From the NCBI GenBank assembly GCA_025655555.1, contig JAHXIQ010000003.1:479626-543625 (forward strand): a stretch of DNA of 64,000 nucleotides. The letters are read 5' to 3'. Shown here in pieces: positions 18,937 through 29,016 of the stretch. Numbering within the stretch: the stretch's first letter is position 1; each line of letters begins with the position of its first letter. The notes beneath the pieces were generated by a model that was not told where the DNA came from, did not search any database, and saw nothing but the letters and a program-made list of their open reading frames with translations. Source of the DNA: Candidatus Thiodiazotropha sp. (ex Myrtea sp. 'scaly one' KF741663) (lineage in GTDB: Bacteria; Pseudomonadota; Gammaproteobacteria; Chromatiales; Chromatiaceae). The position numbers were made by a program, and so were the translations under genes.

Positions 18937-19359
18937 ATGAAGAAACAGAAACACACAATAACCGGCTTTACCCTGATTGAACTCCTGGTGGTGCTGGTGA
19001 TTCTCGGGCTTTTGGCAGGGCTTGTCGGCCCTCAGGTACTGCGGCATCTGGGCGGTGCCAAATCCGATACGGCTCAGCTACAGATCTCCGAACTGGGTGC
19101 CGGACTCGATCTCTTCCATCTGGAAGTGGGACGCTATCCGACCAGTAGTGAAGGACTGCAGGCCTTGGTGGAGCGTCCGTCTTCCGCTGAAAACTGGCAC
19201 GGTCCCTATCTGAAAAAACGCTCGGTACCTAAAGACCCATGGGGTAGTGAGTACGAATATCGTTTTCCTGGTGACAATGGTCCTTACGATCTCCTCTCCT
19301 ATGGCGCTGACAAGGCAGAGGGTGGTGATGGCGACAATAAGGATATCGTGAGCTGGTAA
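18937..19359 (+). CDS. gspG: Major pseudopilin GspG
   Basis: 140 residues. The type III signal TGFTLIELLVVL has the prepilin peptidase site between Gly and Phe and Glu at +5. The C-terminal region has the GspG calcium-site pattern (WGxxYxYRxPG, then YDLLSYGADKAEGGDGDNKDI). It is the main pseudopilus subunit. The stop overlaps the gspH start (TAATG). The prepilin peptidase GspO is not in this window. Confidence 0.95.
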   Translation: MKKQKHTITGFTLIELLVVLVILGLLAGLVGPQVLRHLGGAKSDTAQLQISELGAGLDLFHLEVGRYPTSSEGLQALVERPSSAENWHGPYLKKRSVPKDPWGSEYEYRFPGDNGPYDLLSYGADKAEGGDGDNKDIVSW

Positions 19360-19832
19360 TGCGTCAGAAAGAGACAAAGCCTGCGGGATTTACACTCATC
19401 GAGCTGCTGCTTGTATTGACTATTACCGCACTGTTGATGTCTCTTGCGCCGGCACTGATCCACAAGGCGTTTCCCGTACTCAAGCTGAAAGCGGCTGCCA
19501 GAGATCTGGTACAGGAGATTCGCTATATACAGAACGCTGCCATTATCAATGGCAATGTGGCGGATATTCAATTCGACATCGAGAACGGTAAATACAGAAG
19601 TGACCTGGTCAATGACGGCAAGGTCAGGGCACTGCCAGCCGGCCTGACGCTCTCGTTAGATCAGAATACGCCATTCCCGACAGGCAACATTCCGACTCGC
19701 TTCGTCTTCTATCCCGACGGCAGCTCCAGTGGAGGCACCATTTTTCTCGGCATCGATAGAAAGCGTCTTGAGATCCAGGTTGATTGGCTGACCAGCAAGA
19801 TACAGGTCAATGACCCGCAAGCAACGCTATAG
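19359..19832 (+). CDS. gspH: Minor pseudopilin GspH
   Basis: 157 residues with a prepilin signal (AGFTLIELLLVLTI) followed by the GspH/FimT-type beta domain (about 45-150). Minor pseudopilin near the tip complex. The start overlaps the gspG stop, and the end overlaps gspI by 23 bases, indicating translational coupling. Confidence 0.9.
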   Translation: MRQKETKPAGFTLIELLLVLTITALLMSLAPALIHKAFPVLKLKAAARDLVQEIRYIQNAAIINGNVADIQFDIENGKYRSDLVNDGKVRALPAGLTLSLDQNTPFPTGNIPTRFVFYPDGSSSGGTIFLGIDRKRLEIQVDWLTSKIQVNDPQATL

Positions 19833-20232
19833 CCTGGGACGTGGGTCAGTCAGTGGGCTCTCTCTGATCGAGGTGCTGGTCGCATTCGTCATTCTCAGTA
19901 TGGTCATGAGTGTGATACTCAGAATCAATGCCACCTCGCTGCGCAACCACGATGTCTCCAAGCAGTATCTGAAAGCGGTGCAGATCGCCCAGTCACGCAT
20001 GGTGGAAATGAGCACTGATGCGCAGTCCGTCAGCCTAGTGAAAGAGGGTGCCGATTCTGCGGGATTCCAATGGCGATTCGTCAGACAGCCTCACACAGGC
20101 TGGACAGAAGATCGTTTGCAATCACTGCAGGCCGAACCGGTTGAAGAGCAGATGAAGATCAGTTGGGGAGAAGAGGGGTCCCGACGACAGATCTCTTTTT
20201 CCCGGATTAGCCTGATCTACCCGTCACCATAA
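19810..20232 (+). CDS. gspI: Minor pseudopilin GspI
   Basis: 140 residues. The prepilin signal is SGLSLIEVLVAFVIL (cleavage after Gly, Glu +5), and the C-terminal T2SI-type domain contains the IAQSRMVEM segment. It nucleates the GspI-J-K tip complex in characterised systems. It lies inside the overlapping gspG-H-I block. Confidence 0.9.
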   Translation: MTRKQRYSLGRGSVSGLSLIEVLVAFVILSMVMSVILRINATSLRNHDVSKQYLKAVQIAQSRMVEMSTDAQSVSLVKEGADSAGFQWRFVRQPHTGWTEDRLQSLQAEPVEEQMKISWGEEGSRRQISFSRISLIYPSP

Positions 20233-20237
20233 GCCTG

Positions 20238-20900
20238 ATGTCGACACTTCCAGATAAACAACCGATCCCCAGTCACAGTATGCGTGGGTTTACGTTGCTT
20301 GAAATCATGGTGGCCATGCTGTTGTTAACTGTCATTGTCACTTCATCTGTTTCACTACTGTTTCTCAACATCAGGGGCTGGGATGCGCTGACAGCGGATA
20401 GTGAGGCGGCGTTGGATGAGATGCTGATCAGTGAGCGGATCAACAGCACCCTACAAACCCTCTCCCCGTTGGTCTGGCAGACGCAGAAGGGGAAAAGGCT
20501 TGCCTTTGAAGGGGAATCCAAGCGATTGCATTTTGTCTCAAGCGCCCCCCAGCAGTTTCGTGCCGGTGGCCTGTTTGAATATCTGCTGCAAGAGGAGTTG
20601 GACAGTGACAACAGGCCGGCATTGATCCTTTACTACACCCCATATCAGCCGGATTTGTTGGAATTCAGATTACCCCAGGAGGGGCAGCGGAGAACTTTAA
20701 TCTCTGATACCGGCGGACTCTATTTCTCCTTTTACGGCAGAAAAAGTCGGTTGGAACAAGCCGAGTGGTGGGATAACTGGGAGAGTGATGCGAATAATTA
20801 TCCTGAAGTCGTCAGAATCAAGCTGACCCGGGGACGGGAAGCAGTGGCAGAGGAAGTTCATTTTGTCCGGCTGAAAAACTCAGCCATCAGGAAGAGATAA
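20238..20900 (+). CDS. gspJ: Minor pseudopilin GspJ
   Basis: 220 residues with the prepilin signal RGFTLLEIMVAMLLLT and a larger beta-rich GspJ domain. Position and size match the family, and it partners GspI and GspK at the pseudopilus tip. The gap to gspI is 5 bases. Confidence 0.9.
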   Translation: MSTLPDKQPIPSHSMRGFTLLEIMVAMLLLTVIVTSSVSLLFLNIRGWDALTADSEAALDEMLISERINSTLQTLSPLVWQTQKGKRLAFEGESKRLHFVSSAPQQFRAGGLFEYLLQEELDSDNRPALILYYTPYQPDLLEFRLPQEGQRRTLISDTGGLYFSFYGRKSRLEQAEWWDNWESDANNYPEVVRIKLTRGREAVAEEVHFVRLKNSAIRKR

Positions 20901-20905
20901 CCCGA

Positions 20906-21805
20906 ATGAAGCTGTCTGTATCCAACAACATCCACAGCATGGGGCGGCAAGGTGGTATTGCTATGGTCATGGTGCTGTGGCTGGTGGTACTGCTGACGAT
21001 TGTGGCTGCCAGCTTTGCGACCCACTCCCGTGTGGAGACCCGCATGGCCGGCAATATCATTGAGCGTCAGAAGGCTCGAATGATGGCAGAGACAGGACTG
21101 AGTCGTGCACTGATGGAATTGATGGTGAGCAATAGTGAGTCGCGGTGGAATTTCAATGGCCAGGTCTATGAGATACAAAATGCACAAGGTACACTGCGTA
21201 TAGCGATAAGAAATGCCTCGGGACTGGTTGACCTCAACAGCTCATCCAGGCAGATTTTATTAAATACTTTCAGGATGTTATCCGATAGCGAAGAGGAAAG
21301 AGAGGAATTATCCGATGCGCTGGAGGATTGGCGTGACAGTGATGATTTAAAGCGTTTGAAGGGCGCCGAGGACAACGATTACGCCAATGCGGGTTTTACC
21401 TACGGCACCACGGATAGAAACCTGGAAAGTGTGGATGAGCTCGGTTATGTTATGGGTTTCAACAGAGACAGTGTCGATAAGTTGAGACCCTATGTTACTG
21501 TCTATTCAGGTCTGAGCAGTGTGGACCACCAGTTTGCTTCAGAGACGCTGACTACACTTTTGAAGCAAGGCACATCCATGGATAGCGGCATCGCAGATGC
21601 ATTCAGTCAGATAGAAAGTGAGCTGGCTGAGGTTGATAACATTGATGAATTTAACAGTTCTGGACAGGCACCGGGTAAACACTATCGGATCACCATCGAG
21701 GCAATGACACAGGGTGGCGCAAGATCTGCAATCAACGTCGATATTGAAATGAAAAACAACAACGGTAAACCCTACACTATTCTCGCTAGGCACGATTCCC
21801 TCTAA
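20906..21805 (+). CDS. gspK: Minor pseudopilin GspK
   Basis: 299 residues. The N-terminal helix is GGIAMVMVLWLVVLLTIV, with the atypical GspK prepilin signal lacking Glu +5. The large alpha-helical insertion contains ALEDWRDSDD, the metal-associated region of GspK. It caps the pseudopilus tip. The gap to gspJ is 5 bases. Confidence 0.9.
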   Translation: MKLSVSNNIHSMGRQGGIAMVMVLWLVVLLTIVAASFATHSRVETRMAGNIIERQKARMMAETGLSRALMELMVSNSESRWNFNGQVYEIQNAQGTLRIAIRNASGLVDLNSSSRQILLNTFRMLSDSEEEREELSDALEDWRDSDDLKRLKGAEDNDYANAGFTYGTTDRNLESVDELGYVMGFNRDSVDKLRPYVTVYSGLSSVDHQFASETLTTLLKQGTSMDSGIADAFSQIESELAEVDNIDEFNSSGQAPGKHYRITIEAMTQGGARSAINVDIEMKNNNGKPYTILARHDSL

Positions 21806-21835
21806 ACAGCACCGGCGAATACCGATAGATACCTC

Positions 21836-22912
21836 ATGGCAGTTAGCTCGATAAGTTACCAACTACGCGTTTTTTTCACCTGGTGGGGAGAAGAACTCAC
21901 GTCGCTAATGCCGGAATCCCTGCTCTCACTGTTTCGCAATGGCCGGCCGTTGCAACTCTTCTATGCCGATAAGACCTTGAGGCTGGTCAATCATGGTGTG
22001 ACCGGTGAAGAGGTCCACAGTAATTATCTCAGTGGTATCGACTTCAATGATCCGGATCAGAAAAGAGTATTGTCCGGCGCCAGTGAAATACGACTTTGTC
22101 TGGAGAAGAAAAAATATCTGATAAAAAAAGTCACCCTGCCGATCGAAACCGAGGAGAATCTGTGGGAGGTCCTCTCGTTCGAGATGGACAGGCAAACACC
22201 GTTCACAGCAGATCAAGTCTATTACGACTATGTCATTAGTGGGCGGGATAAGCAGGCAAGAACTCTCGAAGTTACACTGATACTTGCGCCGATCGACAAG
22301 CTCACCTATGCACTTGATGTCTTGCATGAGCATGAGATCGTCATCAATGCCATATCACCCTGTGAAGAACATAACGGCGTCTTCAACAGGGTTAATCTGC
22401 TGCCACCCGAGAGAAGAGAGAAACCACAAAAGGGATTTCGTTATATCAACTATTTTCTATTGTTGGTCTTTTTTTTATTGTTGCTGGCAAATCTTGCCTT
22501 ACCGGTCTGGCAAAAGTCCATCTATGCCAAGACGCTGGAGCAGGAAGTCGCCGATTATAAGAAGCAGTCTGCGGAAGCTGTGGAATTGAGAACAAAAGTC
22601 GATCAGGCAAAACTTGAGAATAAGTTTTTGGAGGAGAGGAAGAAAGGCTCTCTGCAGGTGCTCCAAATTCTTAATGAATTGACGCTGGTTGTACCTGATG
22701 ATACCTGGGTCAGTAATTTTGAAGTGCGAAGTGATGTGGTACATCTACATGGTCAGTCCGTCGCATCAGCCTCACTCATCTCTTTGATTGATGCTTCCCC
22801 GCTGTTCAAAAATGTCTCCTTCAGATCGCCGGTCACGCAAAACAGACAAAATAATACGGAGCGTTTTCACATCTCAACGGATATGGAGTTGCCAGGGGAG
22901 TCAGCCGAATGA
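21836..22912 (+). CDS. gspL: GspL-type (XpsL-like, PilN-fused) assembly platform protein
   Basis: 358 residues. The N-terminal cytoplasmic region (about 1-195) resembles the actin-like GspL/PilM fold, shortened. One membrane helix (about 203-222) precedes a coiled-coil and a PilN-like periplasmic domain (about 230-350). This domain layout is that of Xanthomonas XpsL rather than E. coli-type GspL. It links the GspE ATPase to the inner membrane. It overlaps gspM by 4 bases (ATGA). Confidence 0.85.
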   Translation: MAVSSISYQLRVFFTWWGEELTSLMPESLLSLFRNGRPLQLFYADKTLRLVNHGVTGEEVHSNYLSGIDFNDPDQKRVLSGASEIRLCLEKKKYLIKKVTLPIETEENLWEVLSFEMDRQTPFTADQVYYDYVISGRDKQARTLEVTLILAPIDKLTYALDVLHEHEIVINAISPCEEHNGVFNRVNLLPPERREKPQKGFRYINYFLLLVFFLLLLANLALPVWQKSIYAKTLEQEVADYKKQSAEAVELRTKVDQAKLENKFLEERKKGSLQVLQILNELTLVVPDDTWVSNFEVRSDVVHLHGQSVASASLISLIDASPLFKNVSFRSPVTQNRQNNTERFHISTDMELPGESAE

Positions 22913-23505
22913 TTTCACGACTGACTCGTAGCCAGAGCAAATCCTTCGCCGTCATCCTGCTGCTGCTGACACTGGCATTGTTGGTTACTGTGATTGCACT
23001 GCCGGTCTGGTCGATGAATCGTCACTACGACGATCAGATTTCCTCAATGACCAATCAGCTCGAGACATATCGACGTGTGGCCATGCATGGTGATCAGTAT
23101 CAATCGGAGTATCAACGATTGGTAAAATCACAACGCAACGACAGGCGATATTTACAGAGTGCAACAGAATCACTTGCCACTGCGGAGCTGCAAAGAAAGG
23201 TCAAACAGCTCATTGCAGGTAAGCAGGGTGACATACTCAGCACGCAGGTATTACAGACCACGGAGGAGGAGGGATTCAGCCGGGTCGTCATCAGAGTTCG
23301 TATGAAAAGCACATTGGAAGATATGTTGTCGATCTTCCACTCACTGGAATCACAAAAGCCATACCTCTTTATCAGCGACCTCACCATTCGCAGTCGACAG
23401 GTCGCAAGACGACGCTTGCCTTCCACCAAAGAGCTAAACAAGGCCCTCCGGCTACTGGACATCGATTTTCAACTCTCAGGTTATATGAGAGGAGAAAAGT
23501 CATGA
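22909..23505 (+). CDS. gspM: GspM-type (XpsM-like) assembly platform protein
   Basis: 198 residues with an N-terminal cytoplasmic tail, one membrane helix (about 13-33), a coiled-coil (about 35-105) and a small ferredoxin-like periplasmic domain. It stabilises GspL. ATGA overlaps occur at both ends (gspL and the next gene). Confidence 0.85.
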   Translation: MISRLTRSQSKSFAVILLLLTLALLVTVIALPVWSMNRHYDDQISSMTNQLETYRRVAMHGDQYQSEYQRLVKSQRNDRRYLQSATESLATAELQRKVKQLIAGKQGDILSTQVLQTTEEEGFSRVVIRVRMKSTLEDMLSIFHSLESQKPYLFISDLTIRSRQVARRRLPSTKELNKALRLLDIDFQLSGYMRGEKS

Positions 23506-24083
23506 CAGGTATCAGATCCTATGTCAGCGGAATGACACTGATACTTATTCTGGCCTCCGGACTGCTCGGCGGTCTGTTTTATCAAACATGGAAGCAGCCT
23601 CTGATGACTCGTGAAGCACCGGCGGATTCCAATCAGAAAAACACCAAGCGTGAAGATGGCAAAACGAATTCACCCACTCGACCTTTTGTGGCTCTGCCCA
23701 TCAACAGCTTCGCAGAGATTACACAACGACCATTATTCGCCGAGGGCAGAGTACCACCAGAGAAACCTGTGGTCGAAAGAGCATCGACTGCACCGAGGAC
23801 GCCTTTGAATCTCAAGCTCGAGGGTGTGGCGATAACGCCGGATAGCAAGACAGCCGTCATTACAGACCTGAAGAGCAAAGAATTACTACGCCTGCGCGAG
23901 GGAATGAGCCACAAGGACTGGAAAGTCGTTTCCGTTGAACGAAATGAGGTTACGATCAAACGAGGCGCCAAGGAGACCACTCTGAAATTGGAGATTGATC
24001 CGAATGTTAAAGCGGTGAAACCCAATAAGAATCTACCTTTTCGCCGCCCCGCGCGACGACCTGCTGGCAAATCCTCCAGATAA
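23502..24083 (+). CDS. gspN: GspN/XpsN-type protein with GspC-like HR domain
   Basis: 193 residues: membrane helix (about 9-27), a charged linker, then a homology-region-like beta domain (about 95-170, LNLKLEGVAITP to VTIKRGAKETTLKLE), as in GspC proteins that bridge the platform to secretin N-domains. In Xps-type systems the product in this position (XpsN) takes the GspC role. No separate gspC is present. The Arg/Pro-rich C-terminus (RRPARRPAGKSSR) lacks a PDZ domain. Confidence 0.8.
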   Translation: MTGIRSYVSGMTLILILASGLLGGLFYQTWKQPLMTREAPADSNQKNTKREDGKTNSPTRPFVALPINSFAEITQRPLFAEGRVPPEKPVVERASTAPRTPLNLKLEGVAITPDSKTAVITDLKSKELLRLREGMSHKDWKVVSVERNEVTIKRGAKETTLKLEIDPNVKAVKPNKNLPFRRPARRPAGKSSR

Positions 24084-24123
24084 ATCCTTCCAACACGAAT
24101 TACTCCCAACTATCGAAACGAAC

Positions 24124-24606
24124 ATGAAACAAGTCTCAGTCCTTTTTGTCTGCATGGGCAATATCTGCCGATCACCCACAGCCCATGGTGTCTTCCGATC
24201 CCTGGTTGAGAGAGAGGACCTGAATGACAGAATTCAGACCGACTCTGCTGGCACCATTGCTTACCATGTGGGGGAACCGCCGGATCGTCGGGCGAGGGAG
24301 ACGGCTGCAAAGCGGGGTGTGGATCTAAGCGATCTGCGAGCCCGTAAGGCGAGGGCGGAGGATTTTGAAATATTTGATTATGTGATTGCCATGGATCGGT
24401 CGAACTATAGCGAGCTACAGGACATCTGCCCGTCAGGCTATGAAGAGAAGCTATATTTGTTTCTCGATTTCGCCCCTCATTTACCTGAAGATGAAGTGCC
24501 TGATCCCTATTACGGCGGCGTGGCTGGATTCGACCGGGTGTTTGATCTGGTTGAAAACGCTTCCCGCGGACTGCTGCAACATATCCGGGAAAATCATCAG
24601 GTTTGA
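24124..24606 (+). CDS. Low-molecular-weight protein tyrosine phosphatase
   Basis: 160 residues, full length for the family. The P-loop is CMGNICRS, with catalytic Cys10 and Arg16. The general acid lies in DPYYGG (about 128-133). It is downstream of the gsp genes on the same strand and is followed by a strong hairpin terminator, so it may be the last gene of that transcript. Its substrates in this organism are unknown. Confidence 0.92.
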   Translation: MKQVSVLFVCMGNICRSPTAHGVFRSLVEREDLNDRIQTDSAGTIAYHVGEPPDRRARETAAKRGVDLSDLRARKARAEDFEIFDYVIAMDRSNYSELQDICPSGYEEKLYLFLDFAPHLPEDEVPDPYYGGVAGFDRVFDLVENASRGLLQHIRENHQV

Positions 24607-24608
24607 AG

Positions 24609-24629
24609 CCCGCCCCATTACGGGGCGGG
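24609..24629. terminator. Bidirectional terminator between the phosphatase gene and rne
   Basis: Perfect 8-bp stem CCCGCCCC (24609-24616) / GGGGCGGG (24622-24629) with a 5-base loop. It sits between the convergent ends of the phosphatase gene (24606) and rne (24646). Short T tracts make it a weak or bidirectional terminator. Confidence 0.75.
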
Positions 24630-24645
24630 TGTGTTAGAGCCTGGG

Positions 24646-27507
24646 TTATTCGCTGCTGTCAGTCGAAACGACCTTTGTGCTGGCAGTGGATTCTGCCGGG
24701 GCTTTCTTACCTTCAGCAGATGCAACAGGTGTCTGAGATTTTTCTGCTGGCTCCTTTTCAGTAACCGGCTTACGTATTTCGGCTTCCTTTGACGCAGGCT
24801 TTGCTTCGGGTTTGGAAACTCTTGGCTTGGTTTCTATCTGCTGCAATTTTACAGGTGCTGGCTTCTCGACCGGGGCAGCAGGTTTAGATTTCGGCTCAGC
24901 TGGCTTATCGACCGGGGCAGCAGGTTTGGATTTCTGCTCAGCTGGCTTATCGACAGGAGCAGTAGGTTTGGATTTCGCTTCAGCTGGCTTATCGACCGGC
25001 GCAGCAGGCCTGGGTTTCGGATTGACAGGTTTATCTGACTTGACCGGAGCGGGAGCCGGGGTCGGCGCACTATCAGCAGTCGATGGCCGAGTGGTATCGG
25101 CTGCTGTTGCTGTCTTCGCAGGCTTAGAAGTATCTGAGCCCAAACTTTCTTTTGGGGCCTGCTTAGGCAAGTCAGGCTTTTCCTGTTTTGTGGTGACCGG
25201 TGTCTCAGATGGACGATCTTCACGCTTGGGCTGTGCCTTGGCTTGAGGTTGGGTTGTGTCCTCCTGCCTGGGCCTTTCCTGTGGCTGCTCTAATGTTGGC
25301 GCCTGAGTTGGCTTATCAGTCTTTGCCCCACGGTCCTCAGTTGATGATTCACTTCTGGGTGCACGTGGTTTTCTTTGCTGCCTGGGCTTGGGTGCTGGTT
25401 CGGACTCAGGCTTTTTATCCGGCGCGTTGGCACTGACTGGGCTCTGCTCAGTACCATTCTCAACAGCCTTGTTCTCTGTGCCGGTGTTAGAACGACGCCT
25501 GCGTCCACCGCGGCGTCCTCTACGAGAACCCTTTGGTTTGGGAGCGTCACCCTTTTCATCAGTACCGGGGGTTCCCTGTCCCTGCTGAGGCCTGGGTTCC
25601 GTCTGTTTTTGCTCTGTGGGTTTAGTAGAGCGACCCCGGCCACCCGTGTTGTCTTTGTTTCGGTTGTCTGAACGGCCGCCACGTCTGGCGTTACTACGTG
25701 AACCGCTGCCTTGGGGTTTTCGGTTGCCGCTGTTTGCGCGACGGGGTCTCTTCTCAGTGCTTGGAGAAGATTCGGCTTCCGCTTCTTGTTTGGCAGGACT
25801 CTCTGATTTCGGTGAGAAAATTGAGGTAAAGAACTTTTTCAGAAAACCGGTATCGTCATTGGTGCTCACCGCTTCCGGTTGGGGCGCACGTTGAGGTGCC
25901 GGCGTTGTGGGAGCGATCGCCTTGACAGCCGGCTTCTCCGCCTTAGGTTGATTGGTCTTGGCAAAATCAGGGGCCTGCTCCGTCTCTTCACTGACCATCT
26001 GATAGCTTGACTGACCGGCTTGATCAGCGGGGATCTCGCTGACACGCACACGCTCGATGGTGTAGTTGGGGGTCTCATAACGGCTGTTCGGAATCAGCAC
26101 GACTTCGATGGACTGACGCTTTTCGATATCGTGTATCGATTGGCGTTTCTCATTGAGCAGAAAAGTTGCCATATCTACCGGCAATTGCGCCATGATACGC
26201 CCGGTATTCTCTTTCATGGCATCTTCCTCAATGATGCGCAGCACCGAGAGGGAGAGGGATTCAACGCCGCGGACAGTGCCGTGGCCGTTACATCGGGGAC
26301 AAGCCTGCTCACTGGCTTCACCCAGAGAAGGACGCAGACGCTGCCTGGACATCTCCAGCAGGCCGAAGCGGGAGATACGGCCGATCTGCACACGGGCTCG
26401 ATCCTGCTTGAGCGCATCTTTCAGGCGATTCTCCACTTCACGCTGATTACGCGAGGGCGTCATGTCGATGAAGTCGATGACGAACAGGCCGCCAAGATCC
26501 CGCAGACGCAGTTGGCGTGCAATCTCGTCAGAGGCCTCCAGATTGGTATTGAGCGCCGTCTCTTCGATGTCTGCACCTTTGGTCGCCCGTGCAGAGTTGA
26601 TATCGATGGAGGTCAGCGCCTCGGTGTGATCGATGACGATGGCGCCGCCGGAGGGCAGGGTCACTTCGCGCTGAAAAGCCGACTCGATCTGGCTTTCGAT
26701 CTGATAGCGGCTGAAAAGGGGGACTTCATCATCGTAGTGACGCAGCTTCTTGCTGTACTGGGGCATGACCTGTGCGATAAAGCGTTCGGCCTGAGAGAAG
26801 ACCTCAGCATCATCTATTACGATCTCACCGATATCTGCCCGTAGATAGTCACGGATCGAACGGATGATAACATTGCTCTCCTGGTAGATCAGGAAGGGCG
26901 AGGGCTTCTCGGCGGAGTGTTCGATGGCCTGCCAGAGCTGTATCAGATAATCCAGATCCCACTGCAGTTCTTCGGCATTTTTTCCCACACCGGCGGTGCG
27001 GACAATCAACCCCATATCTTCGGGTATCTGCAGTTCGCTCATGGCTTCGCGAAGCTCAGTGCGATCCTGACCTTCGATTCTGCGAGAGACACCGCCAGCC
27101 CGCGGATTGTTCGGCATCAATACCAGATAGCGTCCTGCCAGGGAGATAAATGTGGTCAGGGCTGCCCCTTTATTGCCACGTTCCTCTTTCTCGACCTGAA
27201 CGATAACTTCCTTGCCTTCTTTGATGGCATCCTGGATGTTGACGCGTCCACCTGAGGCTTTTGCCTGATCTGAGTAGTAACTGCGAGAGATCTCCTTCAG
27301 CGGGAGAAAGCCGTGGCGTTCGGAGCCGTACTCGACGAAGGCAGCCTCGAGGCTGGGCTCGACCCGGGTAATGCGGCCTTTATAGATGTTGGCTTTTTTC
27401 TGTTCCCGGCCGGGAATCTCGATATCCAGGTTGAATAGTTTTTGGCCATCAACGATAGCAACACGCAACTCTTCTGGCTGAGTTGCGTTAATCAGCATTC
27501 TTTTCAT
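24646..27507 (-). CDS. rne: Ribonuclease E
   Basis: 953 residues. The S1 RNA-binding domain (about 35-125) is followed by the catalytic core with the magnesium Asp residues in [11 protein letters not shown] and VIDFIDM (about 300-350). The Zn-link is CPRCNGHG (about 405). The C-terminal half is a disordered Arg/Lys/Pro/Ala-rich scaffold with Arg-rich stretches and a [10 protein letters not shown] repeat array, consistent with the RNA-binding and degradosome-assembly tail of gammaproteobacterial RNase E. It is divergent from rluC, as in E. coli and Pseudomonas. Confidence 0.95.
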   Translation of the reverse strand: MKRMLINATQPEELRVAIVDGQKLFNLDIEIPGREQKKANIYKGRITRVEPSLEAAFVEYGSERHGFLPLKEISRSYYSDQAKASGGRVNIQDAIKEGKEVIVQVEKEERGNKGAALTTFISLAGRYLVLMPNNPRAGGVSRRIEGQDRTELREAMSELQIPEDMGLIVRTAGVGKNAEELQWDLDYLIQLWQAIEHSAEKPSPFLIYQESNVIIRSIRDYLRADIGEIVIDDAEVFSQAERFIAQVMPQYSKKLRHYDDEVPLFSRYQIESQIESAFQREVTLPSGGAIVIDHTEALTSIDINSARATKGADIEETALNTNLEASDEIARQLRLRDLGGLFVIDFIDMTPSRNQREVENRLKDALKQDRARVQIGRISRFGLLEMSRQRLRPSLGEASEQACPRCNGHGTVRGVESLSLSVLRIIEEDAMKENTGRIMAQLPVDMATFLLNEKRQSIHDIEKRQSIEVVLIPNSRYETPNYTIERVRVSEIPADQAGQSSYQMVSEETEQAPDFAKTNQPKAEKPAVKAIAPTTPAPQRAPQPEAVSTNDDTGFLKKFFTSIFSPKSESPAKQEAEAESSPSTEKRPRRANSGNRKPQGSGSRSNARRGGRSDNRNKDNTGGRGRSTKPTEQKQTEPRPQQGQGTPGTDEKGDAPKPKGSRRGRRGGRRRRSNTGTENKAVENGTEQSPVSANAPDKKPESEPAPKPRQQRKPRAPRSESSTEDRGAKTDKPTQAPTLEQPQERPRQEDTTQPQAKAQPKREDRPSETPVTTKQEKPDLPKQAPKESLGSDTSKPAKTATAADTTRPSTADSAPTPAPAPVKSDKPVNPKPRPAAPVDKPAEAKSKPTAPVDKPAEQKSKPAAPVDKPAEPKSKPAAPVEKPAPVKLQQIETKPRVSKPEAKPASKEAEIRKPVTEKEPAEKSQTPVASAEGKKAPAESTASTKVVSTDSSE
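24860..25020 (-). repeat. 42-bp tandem repeats in the RNase E tail
   Basis: About four copies of a 14-residue unit, consensus [14 protein letters not shown], encode a Pro/Ala/Lys low-complexity stretch in the C-terminal scaffold of RNase E. The copies differ at a few codons, as expected from slippage or unequal exchange. Confidence 0.85.
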
Positions 27508-28053
27508 TAAATTATCCAGTCAACCGGCACGTCCACTGATTCTGGTTTGGGCAGACAAGTATTTGTTGGGCTACTAGGCGTTAATCGCCTGCTGAAGCTG
27601 CAACAGAGTGCCTTTGCGCAAACCTGTTGGTCAGGTTTGACGCCAACTCAGAAAACTGGCTCGGTCAGTTGAAAAACTGTTAAAGTTCGCCGCTCGGGGT
27701 CTGCTGATACCTGGACTTGAAGGCGCACAAAGCAAGGGAAACCGATACGCACAGTCTGATTTAGACTGCCGGGTTTCGATGTCGTGGCGAAAACCTGAAG
27801 TTAGGGTCTCGCTGATGATTTGCTTTGGCGCGACTGCAAGGCTTCAGTTTGAGAGCCAGGCCCGAAGGGCACCGTTGCGCTTGGACAGTTGACAAACTGC
27901 GCTGTGATGAAAGTATAAGCCGCTGTTTGTCGAGTGCCGCGCAGATACCGGCGTTGAGAAAATGATAGCTTCGCCGATATCGGAAATCCGCTTGCGAATA
28001 TAGCAATCTTCACCCGTGACATCAATGTTACAACCGAAATAAATTGGACCTAA
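27508..28053. other. rne-rluC divergent intergenic region (rne 5' UTR)
   Basis: 546 bases between divergent rne and rluC. In Gammaproteobacteria rne has a long structured 5' UTR that mediates autoregulation by RNase E; the length here is compatible, and GC-rich segments with small inverted repeats occur at 27550-27760. I cannot confirm the conserved rne5 hairpin by eye. No gene is supported. Confidence 0.4.
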
Positions 28054-29016
28054 ATGTCAGAATCAAAAAAGATTTCTCCATCAGTCACATTTCTGGACGT
28101 GGCTCAGGATGACATGGGGCAAAGAATAGATAATTTCCTCATGCGGCACCTAAAAGGGGTGCCCAGGAGCCATATCTATCGGATATTGCGGAAAGGGGAG
28201 GTACGGGTCAATAAAGGGCGAATCAAAGCGACATACCGCTTGCAGGTGGGTGATCGCGTACGTATTCCTCCGATTCGGATGGATATCTCGACGCCCAGTC
28301 TGCCTTCAAAAAAGCTGCAGGCACAGCTGGATGGCACAATACTGTTCGAAGACGAGCGCTTGCTGGTTCTCAATAAGCCGTCCGGCATGGCAGTGCATGG
28401 CGGTAGTGGGCTGAGTTCAGGTGTCATCGAGACCTTAAGGTCGATCAGACCGAAGGATACCAGACTGGAATTGGTGCATAGGCTGGACCGTGATACTTCC
28501 GGCTGCCTGATGATCAGTAAAAAACCTGCAGCGTTACGCACATTGCATGAACTCATACGACAAAATCGAGTCGATAAACGGTATCTTACCCTGCTTGCTG
28601 GGAGTTGGCGTAAAGGTGCAAAAACCGTCGATGTGCCACTGAAAAAGAATACCCTGCAGGGTGGAGAGCGGGTGGTTCGTGTGGACCCCGAAGGCAAGTC
28701 GGCAGAGACCCGTTTCAGAAGGCTGACAAGATATGCGGAGGCAACGCTGGCTGAGGTGGAACTGGTGACGGGTCGAACGCATCAAATTCGCGTCCACAGT
28801 GCCTGGCTTGGCTCGCCAGTATTGGGAGATAGCAAGTACGGTAATGAAGTTGAAAATAAAAAGATGCGCGCAATCGGCCTCAGAAGGCTCTTTCTGCATG
28901 CGCATCAGATTCGCTTTCGCTGGCCGGGAGAAAAGCACGATACGGTTATCGAAGCACCATTGCCGGACGAGTTGGAACGAGTCCTGAAACAATTAAAGAA
29001 ATTCAATGAAGTTTGA
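28054..29016 (+). CDS. rluC: 23S rRNA pseudouridine synthase RluC
   Basis: 320 residues: an N-terminal S4 domain (about 18-80) and the RluA-family catalytic domain with HRLDRDTSG (catalytic Asp about 144). It modifies U955/U2504/U2580 of 23S rRNA in E. coli (family knowledge). Its position divergent to rne and followed by a HAD phosphatase and SppA is conserved. The stop overlaps the next gene by 11 bases. Confidence 0.92.
   Translation: MSESKKISPSVTFLDVAQDDMGQRIDNFLMRHLKGVPRSHIYRILRKGEVRVNKGRIKATYRLQVGDRVRIPPIRMDISTPSLPSKKLQAQLDGTILFEDERLLVLNKPSGMAVHGGSGLSSGVIETLRSIRPKDTRLELVHRLDRDTSGCLMISKKPAALRTLHELIRQNRVDKRYLTLLAGSWRKGAKTVDVPLKKNTLQGGERVVRVDPEGKSAETRFRRLTRYAEATLAEVELVTGRTHQIRVHSAWLGSPVLGDSKYGNEVENKKMRAIGLRRLFLHAHQIRFRWPGEKHDTVIEAPLPDELERVLKQLKKFNEV

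Noticed and set aside
24812..25246. Gly/Ala-rich 144-codon frame opposite the rne tail
   Set aside because: Its repeats simply mirror the [10 protein letters not shown] codons of RNase E, and it has no RBS.
26020..26844. 274-codon plus-strand frame opposite rne
   Set aside because: It lies antisense to the conserved RNase E catalytic domain, a typical high-GC third-position shadow.
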